NCBI GenBank assembly: GCA_010015805.1
Contig: ML978125.1
Location: 1,922,001 to 1,986,000, forward strand
DNA: 64,000 bases
DNA from: Rhizodiscina lignyota
Lineage: Eukaryota; Ascomycota; Dothideomycetes; Aulographales; Rhizodiscinaceae
Reading direction: 5' to 3'
Shown: in pieces, positions 57,344 to 64,000 of the stretch
Layout: every line of letters starts with the position of its first letter
Position numbering within the stretch: the first letter of the stretch is position 1
Made by a program: the position numbers and the translations under genes
Notes under the pieces: generated by a model
What the model saw: the letters and a program-made list of their open reading frames with translations, nothing else
Databases searched by the model: none
Told to the model about the DNA's origin: nothing

Positions 57344-57836
57344 CGCAATGATGGTCTTTCCTGGCTTGCTGGCGTTCAGAAGGCTTGAGGACAGGCTCGG
57401 AAGGAATCTGAAAAGTATTGGATGAGCAGACGCTTCAACGCTGCATTTTCTGGCGTTAATTGGAATCTCTCTAACCAAGGATCGAGGTGCGACTGCTTAA
57501 CCAGTCCCAGATTCTAGCCATTTTAATCCAATTAATGTGCCACTTTCACAACTACACGTCTCTTCTAATGCTGTCTGGCCAAGTCACGAGTCGCGACCAG
57601 GGGCTGGGTCTCTACAACTGGAAGTCATTTTAGGAATGCGATAAGTCTGGAAGGAAGTGACAATGCACCTCAAGGAATTGGATTGTTTATTTGAAGGAAA
57701 GGACTAGCGAACTCCGAGACTATTTATCTGGCTTCGGAATTGCAGTACCATTGAGCATTGAGTGTCTTGTGCTGCATGCTATTGTTATCCGATCGGAACG
57801 ATTTGTCGATCGCGGGGGCGCTAAACCTTAAGTACC
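57344..57836. promoter_or_regulatory. SHMT 3' flank and UBP8 promoter
   Basis: A 493-bp tandem spacer. No gene. No clear TATA box was identified; a GATCGGAACGATTTGTCGATC imperfect dyad lies close to the UBP8 start, around 57791-57811. Confidence 0.5.
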
Positions 57837-59785
57837 ATGCAGGACCAACAAGCCTCAGGGTCTAAAGATTCCATCGACATCAACCCCGACCCAGACTCGC
57901 TCTCACCGAACTCTCCAAACCATTACCCATCTCCCTCCACCCTCTCTCCCGGACAATGTGAGGACTCCGAAACCGACTCAGTTCGCTCAATGGACTCCAT
58001 CACGGTCACGCCGAAATCCGCTGCGACGGTGGCGTCGCCGAAGGTCATCAAAACGGCGAAGTCGTTCCCTTCGCTCACCAACGTCCCTTATGCTGCATAC
58101 GGCTGCGGTAAGCTCATGGAAGATCTTGTCCTCGGAAGCGGAGCTAATGAGGATATAGAGCATGTACAAGAACTGTTCAAAGAGAAGAGGAAGATATCAC
58201 AACAGCAGTATAGCCTCCTTCTTCAAACCATCTTCGAAAAGCCCCACGCCGTCTCTCAGATGCGCAGATCGCCGAATGGCGATGCTGGAAGACCTTCGTT
58301 ACTACCGACGTACCTATGTCTACAATGCCCATATGTATATTCAGAGGAGCAGAGGGATAAGCACTGGCAATTGAAGGGGCATGCATTTTGTACGTCTGAC
58401 GATGATGTCCCGGATGCTCAGCTCTGACATTGCTATAGCTGTCGAATCGAGATCAGGGTATTTGTACTGTCAGGAATGCGCAGACTTTATATACGACCCA
58501 GCGATGGAGGAGATACGCCTGCAGAAAGGTACCCCTAGCACGCACATCGCCTTCGGGCTGGAACATGCTAATCCTACTCGTAGGCCGCCGGAAAAGAAAG
58601 CTCGATGAATACCTAAATGGCGAAGATGCTAGACAGGTCACCACAAACTCACAATCCGTCCCTTGTCGAGCGAACGGCCTGAGGGGCCTCTACAACATGG
58701 GACAGACATGTTTCATGAGCGTGATCATGCAAAGCCTTGTCCACAATCCTCTGGTTCGAGCATTCTACCTTGGAGAAGGACATAAGAATGTAGATTGCGA
58801 GAAAGAGAGTTGTACAAGTTGTGCAATGGATGAGATATTTACGGAATTCTATTCTGTGGAGAAGACAGAAGGGTATGGTGCTGTCAATATGCTCATGGGG
58901 AGCTGGAATAGTGCACAGGTATGCGAGGCTAGCTGAACTCTCAGTACAATTGCTAATAGCGTGCAGGCTCTAGCAGGCTATCAGCAACAAGACGCTCACG
59001 AGTACATGCAATTCCTCTTCCACGCGCTTCACACCGAGAACGGCGGAACATCTGATTCGAAGTCCAGCTGCTCCTGCATAATTCACAAGACATTCTACGG
59101 AAAGTTGCAAAGTACTGTGACTTGTGAAAAATGCAAGAACACTACCATAGCCTATGATCCGGTGATGGATCTAAGCCTCGATGTGAGAAATACAGCAAAG
59201 AAGCGCAAGATGGATAAAACGGATGGAGATGCAGCGCAGTCAAGAGATATCGAACTACGGGACTGCCTGGAGCGCTTCACAGCAAAGGAGAAACTCTCTA
59301 CTGGAGAATACACGTGTCAGAATTGTGGAGGAGAGCAGCAGAATGCGACCAAGCAACTCAGCATACAAAAGCTCCCTCCGGCACTTTCCATCCACTTCAA
59401 AGTAAGTCGCGTCGCTACACGTACTTATACGTGAGAATACTAACGAACTATATAGCGGTTCGAGCATTCTAAAGCGAACGCGTCAAAGCTGGAGACGAAA
59501 ATCAAATTCCCCACACAGCTCGACATGCATCCCTATACTGCTCAGGCGCGCGCGTCAAAATCATCATCCACTTCGCCGAACGAGCATCCGCCATCTCACA
59601 TCTACGAGTTATCGAGCGTCATTGTGCACAAGGGCAAAATGGATTCTGGCCATTATGTGTCCTACTCCCGAGAAGGTAATGACTGGTTCATGTTTGACGA
59701 CAGTAAGGTCGTTTTGAGCAGCGAGTCAGACGTCCTGGGCGCTCAGGCATATTTGCTGTTTTATCTCGCCAGGGATCTGGACTGA
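57837..59785 (+). CDS. UBP8: SAGA complex ubiquitin-specific protease UBP8 (USP22 homologue)
   Basis: Removes ubiquitin from histone H2B as the catalytic subunit of the SAGA deubiquitinase module. Exons are 57837-58389, 58439-58528, 58584-58918, 58967-59401 and 59456-59785, giving 580 residues. The N-terminal about 60 residues are disordered and Ser/Pro-rich. The ZnF-UBP domain follows (YLCLQCPYVYSEEQRDKHWQ, then HAFSVESRSGYLYCQECADF across intron 1). The USP catalytic domain starts at about 245: Cys box GLYNMGQTCFMSV (C257), then GYQQQDAHEYMQFL, two CxxC zinc pairs (CEKC, CQNC) and His box DSGHYVSY (H537), followed by the Asp in FMFDDSKV. Every join restores family sequence. ATG 57837 is the first in frame. 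Confidence 0.94.
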
Positions 59786-60164
59786 GGAAATTCTCGCTTT
59801 AATATCTCAGGGTCTCGCAAGAAAGAACTCGCATGGACGGGCATTGCGGCGGGATTGGGACACTGCTTGAGGATTCGTGAGCATTTCGTGGACCAACGGG
59901 ACATTCTAATTCTCGAATTGGCCCGGCTACGGCATTGTTTTAATAGCATAGCGAAGAGGCCCAACTATCGTATTAAACTTGACTGATTTAAACATTGCTT
60001 TGCCGTCGGTTGATGCTGTATGAGTCCCGAGGTCGTTCCTACATAGTGCTCTCACGTGTCGACGTGGTGTTAGCGCGTCCAATTCCAACACTCCAGATTC
60101 CACTTTCGACTAATATAAATTTGCCATTCAATGCCAGCTTCTTTCATCCACAACTTCGTACACG
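59786..60164. promoter_or_regulatory. Intergenic: UBP8 3' flank and ELYS promoter
   Basis: 379 bp between tandem plus-strand genes. TATAAAT-like sequence (near 60113-60119) lies about 48 bp before the next ATG. No gene seen. Confidence 0.55.
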
Positions 60165-61179
60165 ATGCTCGACGTCAAGTCCTTCGACGCCATCTTCTCA
60201 TATGACCCTCGAACGCACTACTTGAATGATCGACTCGGCGAAATCAACAAATGTCGCCATACGCTCGATGTCCTCTTCATCGAACGACTCCTCGATAGCC
60301 TTGGCCTTAAACATGCCGCTCAACTGTATGCACCGCGCGACAATCGCGGACTGAGAGAACTTCACCATGAGATTGTGACAAGCAACATTGCAATGCATCA
60401 CAAGCAAGCTCTGCTATACTACATCCTCATGGACGTTCAGCATCCAGACGAGGAGGAGGCAGAGAGGTTCGCGAACGAAGTGGATCTTCCCCAGTCGTAC
60501 AGATGGGCGATAATGGGCTTCTGGGAGATGGACCAACTGGATTTCAGAGTATGTTTAATCTCGCCCTTTCCCTTTCTATTATGACTTCTGACGACAACAT
60601 TGACTGATGAAATGATAGTCCGCCATGGATCATCTCACACACCCCTCACTACTCCCGACTTTCTCCTCCGATATCCTCGCCATTCTTCTCGTGCACTCAA
60701 AGGACCGTACATTGCCTCTAGCATATCACCATGCAGTTTCGCCCCCGCTGCCGCTCGGCTCCGACCTACGCCAGCGATACTTCCAATATCTCGTGTCGCT
60801 CAGCGTAAAGCAGGCGTTCTTCTTCACTCGCTCACAGCCGGATCGCCAGGAACTCTTCAAGGCTCTCATTAAACACATTCTCACAGAGAAAGCATCCGCA
60901 GCTCGCGCCGACCAGGCAGTTGATCTAGTCGATCTCCCCATGGATGCGGAAGAGCAGGAGTGGTGGGAGGATTTTCTTACGGGCAAAGGCCACGGACTGC
61001 CAAAAGCTAAGGATACATTGAACATGAGGGATATTCTCACAGGACGGGAGGGTAGATTGCTGCTCCCAAAAAAGGATCGTTCAGATGGAACAATGATCGA
61101 TGGCGTTGATTGGAGTACGTTCAGGAGTGGAGTTTCCAAGGCTATGGGCCCGAGGAGCGGAATGACTACCAAATACTAG
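60165..61179 (+). CDS. ELYS-like nuclear pore complex assembly protein
   Basis: Fungal ELYS-domain proteins (S. pombe Ely5 type) attach to the outer-ring Nup107-160 complex; animal ELYS seeds pore assembly on chromatin. Exons are 60165-60548 and 60619-61179, giving 314 residues. The domain begins FDAIFSYDPRTHY and runs through RRHTL-like helices (ERLLDSLGLKHAAQLYAP, MHHKQALLYYILMD, DLPQSYRWAIMGFWEMDQLDF). The join LDFR/SAMDHLTHPSLLPTFSSDIL continues an ELYS-type alpha-helical repeat, followed by RQRYFQYLVSLSVKQAFFFTR. The product is short compared with metazoan ELYS because fungi lack the beta-propeller and AT-hook parts. It converges with the LPAELRN genes. Confidence 0.85.
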
Positions 61180-61384
61180 TCAGGAGTAAGTCATGATTTT
61201 CAGGAGTCTATTCTGTTTATGATACCCCGTTTTGCTGCCGTTGCTCCCTTCATGGTCTCTCACGGCATGTCACGGCTGAGATTTCTTACACAATAAGAAC
61301 GGAAGAGCCATGCTCTGCTTTCGTTGAACTGAAGCATTGCTTGATGTTCTCCTCTCTTTACATCATTTTTTCACTCTTGTCCGC

Positions 61385-62518
61385 CTATGGTTGGTGATCG
61401 AAGCTACCGTGCTTGACCTTGTCCCTAGCGGTAATAGTGTAATTCCTGAAAAATGGAGGTCCACAGATCCTCCTTCTTTCCTCCGTTGTAAGTGTATATT
61501 CCTCGTCTGTAATCCCCTTCATTTGGCAATACTCTCGAAGCCACTGGGCACAATTCTGCCCATGTGCTGTGGAAGGCCTCACCCAGCGAATCGTCGTCTG
61601 CAGCACATTCCGAGCGGGAGCAGTAGCCGCATCATCCACGATTCTGGGTAACGCACCCAGCAATGTGCGCATATCCCTACCTTGCGGAGCGCCGAATATC
61701 CAACTTCTTTGTCCGAAGACATTCCGAAGATCTATAACAAGCGTTCGCTTACCCTCATCTTGTTCGGTAGCCTGACTTTTATCTTGTTTGGAAGCCTTCC
61801 TCTTTTCCCGTTCGAAAGCTTCCTGGATGCAAGACTTGACTACGATCAGCGCTGCCTCTTGGACTCTGTCTAGTGCGGTTTGAGTATCTGCATATGCGCC
61901 AGATCCACCGCCGACATATCCTCCGAGTAATGCTACGACATCAAGTTTCACATTGTGGATGGAGCGCAGACCATTCTGTGTGGTACATGGCGCCGCCGTA
62001 TTTCCTGTGAGGGGCATCAACACATGATGCGTTTCATTCCACACATGTTCCCTCGTCGTTGCGTTACAAAATCGACAGGTAAAGGTCGCCTCCTTAAACA
62101 TAATACCCCAAAATCCATTGAACATAGCATGGCTTACAAGTGATAGAGGAGGCAGAGGGATCCGCCTATGCAGGCGTTCTGGAACGAAGAGCGACGGGGC
62201 AAGAGGCTGTTGATAGAGCGACAAGTCAAGAGGTTGTCCAACGAGCGACAGGATAAGAGGCTCCCGATAGAGCGACAGGGCAAGAGGTCGCCGATAGCGT
62301 GACTCCACAATATGCGAATCAAGGTCTTCAATGTAACGCTCATAAACCTTATTGCGAAGCTCGGCTGGCAGCCTCGCAAATGGGAAATGTTTTGACGAGG
62401 TTTTCGTAGACGACATTTTAGTCACGTCGGTTGAAGAAACAGCAGCGTCCGATTCAAATACTGACCGCCTTCCCTTTTGCTGCTTGCTTCTTTGGGCGGC
62501 TATGGCATGCTCGCCCAT
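61385..62518 (-). CDS. LPAELRN F-box-like protein with a 9-residue tandem repeat
   Basis: A 377-residue product. I start at ATG 62518 (MGEHAIAAQ), the first ATG in frame; the frame stays open slightly upstream without another ATG. Near residue 50 it has LPAELRNKVYERYIEDL, the F-box-like opening shared by many dothideomycete proteins, probably a protein-protein adaptor domain. Directly after it, four copies of a 9-residue unit of the form PLxLSLxxx are encoded by 62189-62296. Later it shares blocks with its neighbour (62737-63705): ATFTCRF versus MTFNCRY, RTLVIDLRNVF versus RTIIIDLRDFF, and AQWLREYC..GITDEEY versus AQWLEHHC..GVEWEDY. The two are tandem paralogues; biological role unknown. A Cys pair (CRFC) precedes the middle. 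Confidence 0.72.
   Translation of the reverse strand: MGEHAIAAQRSKQQKGRRSVFESDAAVSSTDVTKMSSTKTSSKHFPFARLPAELRNKVYERYIEDLDSHIVESRYRRPLALSLYREPLILSLVGQPLDLSLYQQPLAPSLFVPERLHRRIPLPPLSLVSHAMFNGFWGIMFKEATFTCRFCNATTREHVWNETHHVLMPLTGNTAAPCTTQNGLRSIHNVKLDVVALLGGYVGGGSGAYADTQTALDRVQEAALIVVKSCIQEAFEREKRKASKQDKSQATEQDEGKRTLVIDLRNVFGQRSWIFGAPQGRDMRTLLGALPRIVDDAATAPARNVLQTTIRWVRPSTAHGQNCAQWLREYCQMKGITDEEYTLTTEERRRICGPPFFRNYTITARDKVKHGSFDHQP
62189..62296. repeat. Coding minisatellite: four tandem 27-bp units
   Basis: Units at 62189-62215, 62216-62242, 62243-62269 and 62270-62296, all beginning GAGCGAC (plus strand) and containing AAGAGG. Length 27 is a multiple of 3, so copy-number change keeps frame. On the minus strand each encodes nine residues of the PLxLSLxxx type. 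Confidence 0.88.
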
Positions 62519-62736
62519 CGTAAGTCGCGAAAAGCAGCCCAAGAAGCCGAAAGAGAACCCGCCGCAAAGGGGTTAGTTAATCACAGGCGGAAAGAGTTTG
62601 GTAAGCGTCGGAACCTTTGCACTTTGGTATGCACTCTTGCCTAATGTATGCTAAATTTGTCCAGTGTAGAGCTCGTCAACCTCACTTCCATTCGCCTCAC
62701 AAATCCTTTCAATCCTGACCGAGCCTCTTTCTCTGC

Positions 62737-63705
62737 TCACGTCAGCGTTCCGGAAGCACTGCCGCTGCGACCGATCCTTCCTGTGAGAGTCGTCCAGTAA
62801 TCCTCCCACTCCACACCACGGGTGGCGCAATGATGCTCGAGCCATTGTGCGATTGCTTGGTTCGCGGCCGGGATGGGGTAGTTCCACCGAACTGTCACGT
62901 CCAGGCGGAATTTCTGCTTGGCCTCGACAATACTCTCAATCAGAGAGCACAGCAAGTCTTGCTGCGTCGGCGCGCCGCTGTTGCCGGGGAAGCTGAACTC
63001 CTTGACATGGCGCGTGAAGAAGTCGCGTAAATCGATGATGATGGTCCGGTTCTTCGGCGGGTCTTCCTTGGGCTCATGAGAATCTCTGGACTTCAGAAGA
63101 TCTCCCTGGAACTTTGTGGGACCTCCCTTGATCTTTGGACGAATCGCTTTAGCACTTGGAGCTTCTTTTTTGCGCGACTCCAGAGGCTCGTTGTACTCAG
63201 ATAAAGCAGAGATCCTAACAACTTCACAGATTCTTTTCAGTATCTCTCGAACGACTCCCGGATAGCTCGCGTCGTCTTGAACTCCTTTAAACGCCACAAC
63301 GTCTATGCTCACTTGCTGGGCTCTTTTGAGACTATTGAGCGTAGTCTGCTGGCGCGAAGAACCGTTGTATAGCGATTCCTGGGTGCTGTGGGTGCTACGC
63401 TCGTACTCAGCGCTTCCAAGGGTGTAAGTGTACCGGCAGTTGAACGTCATCTGGCGAAATATGATGCTCGCGAGCTCACTGGAGACCTGTTTGTTGACGC
63501 GTAGCATTGGAGGGGAAAAGAGCTGTCGCATGAATGAATCGTCGCCGCCGAAAGTACGAAGGACAAGAGATCGTGGGTTGCCGTGTTTTGTACCCCGCAA
63601 CGATATCTCGTGGAGGTAGCACTCATAGATGGCATTGCGAAGCTCAGCTGGGAGGTCAAGGAAGGACTCGATCTTCTGAGGCTCCATGGTCGTTGTCTTC
63701 TCCAT
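62737..63705 (-). CDS. LPAELRN F-box-like protein, paralogue of 61385-62518
   Basis: A 322-residue single-exon product. It opens MEKTTTMEPQKIESFLDLPAELRN-AIYECYLHEI, the F-box-like domain. It contains MLRVNKQVSSELASIIFRQMTFNC, common in this family, then a Lys/Pro-rich low-complexity loop (about 185-225) and the conserved RTIIIDLRDFF strand. The C-terminal block AIAQWLEHHCATRGVEWEDY matches the neighbour at 61385-62518 in position and spacing, so the pair arose by tandem duplication. It lacks the 9-residue repeat. Such proteins are numerous and fast evolving in this class; substrate or partner unknown. ATG 63705 is the first in frame and precedes the domain by 17 residues. Confidence 0.75.
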   Translation of the reverse strand: MEKTTTMEPQKIESFLDLPAELRNAIYECYLHEISLRGTKHGNPRSLVLRTFGGDDSFMRQLFSPPMLRVNKQVSSELASIIFRQMTFNCRYTYTLGSAEYERSTHSTQESLYNGSSRQQTTLNSLKRAQQVSIDVVAFKGVQDDASYPGVVREILKRICEVVRISALSEYNEPLESRKKEAPSAKAIRPKIKGGPTKFQGDLLKSRDSHEPKEDPPKNRTIIIDLRDFFTRHVKEFSFPGNSGAPTQQDLLCSLIESIVEAKQKFRLDVTVRWNYPIPAANQAIAQWLEHHCATRGVEWEDYWTTLTGRIGRSGSASGTLT

Positions 63706-64000
63706 CGATGTGCGTATACAGGTTAAGGTTCGAGAGGAATGTGCGAGGATTTTAAACGATTCCTAGGTGTTTGTGGATTGGCTGCGTGATGTGTTTGGTT
63801 TGGTGTTTGGGTTCAAAGTTTTCGAAGTATCACATGCTCCTTCCCGCGTTCCCGTCAAGTCACTGTGAACCTTAAGGCTGACGGCTGGCAGTGGCTCGGC
63901 CCGCATCCCTCCAACCTCCACCGGACTCGAGATATCAAGCCAGAATTCCTTGGAGATCGATGGCCATGTGGCGGTGCTCTTAATCAAGTCCGTTTCCGGA
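63706..64000. promoter_or_regulatory. Upstream flank of the last LPAELRN gene
   Basis: 295 bp to the window edge, upstream of the minus-strand gene starting at 63705. No gene or clear motif seen; a G/T-rich stretch lies at 63770-63815. Confidence 0.4.

Noticed and set aside
11602-61179. Apparent cluster of nuclear genes (POL2, VPS71, SMC6, POM152, UBP8, ELYS, HAUS1) as a functional system
   Set aside because: The genes belong to different complexes, are interspersed with metabolic genes and lie in mixed orientation; ordinary gene neighbourhood is the simpler reading.

Overview
The window is nuclear DNA of a filamentous ascomycete, most probably a dothideomycete relative of the black yeasts and Mycosphaerellales (the class is an inference from gene repertoire and protein style). 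The evidence is: short spliceosomal introns of about 45-120 bp with GT donors, CTAAC/CTGAC branch points and AG acceptors; about 50% GC; fungus-restricted proteins (fluG-type amidohydrolase/glutamine synthetase fusion, LDB17, SLM1, POM152, a HeLo-like N-terminal domain, LPAELRN F-box-like proteins); and dense gene packing on both strands. I saw no tRNA, rRNA, transposon, virus-derived element or CRISPR array.

Layout. 1-9.4 kb: 3' part of a GH47 alpha-mannosidase, LDB17 (endocytic actin regulator), BNA6 (quinolinate phosphoribosyltransferase), then a seven-exon gene that fuses a HeLo-like (STAND/NLR-type) N-terminus, a TPR-like middle and a divergent Rho GTPase. 9.5-24.5 kb: ER DnaJ/TPR co-chaperone (P58IPK/DNAJC3 type), POL2 (DNA polymerase epsilon), VPS71 (SWR1 subunit), fluG and a hemerythrin-like protein. 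25.8-37 kb: DHH1, a rhomboid protease, HAUS1 (augmin), an SDR, acyl-protein thioesterase 1 and SMC6. 37.5-51.3 kb: SLM1, UCH37, POM152, an acidic orphan and a Sec14-like CRAL-TRIO protein. 52.6-61.2 kb: two coiled-coil orphans (one beginning ARTKQ, as histone H3 does), cytosolic serine hydroxymethyltransferase, UBP8 (SAGA deubiquitinase) and an ELYS-type nuclear pore assembly protein. 61.4-63.7 kb: two tandem paralogous LPAELRN proteins, one carrying an in-frame 27-bp minisatellite.

Most of the window is ordinary housekeeping sequence, rich by chance in nuclear functions (replication, chromatin, pore, spindle), and no operon-like system links the genes. The standout is the HeLo-like/TPR/Rho fusion at 6237-9320. 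Its GTPase half aligns without gaps to Rho proteins through both switches, but it has lost the catalytic Gln, the P-loop Gly, the NKxD Lys and the CAAX box. That suggests a GTPase fold repurposed as a switch or sensor attached to a putative cell-death or signalling domain. Other points worth a look are MCB (ACGCGT) sites before POL2 and inside a HAUS1 intron, four inferred AAG 3' splice sites, two stopless 51-nt introns, and the histone-H3-like N-terminus.

Exon coordinates were worked out by hand from splice signals, reading frame and remembered family conservation. They are predictions, not transcript evidence.
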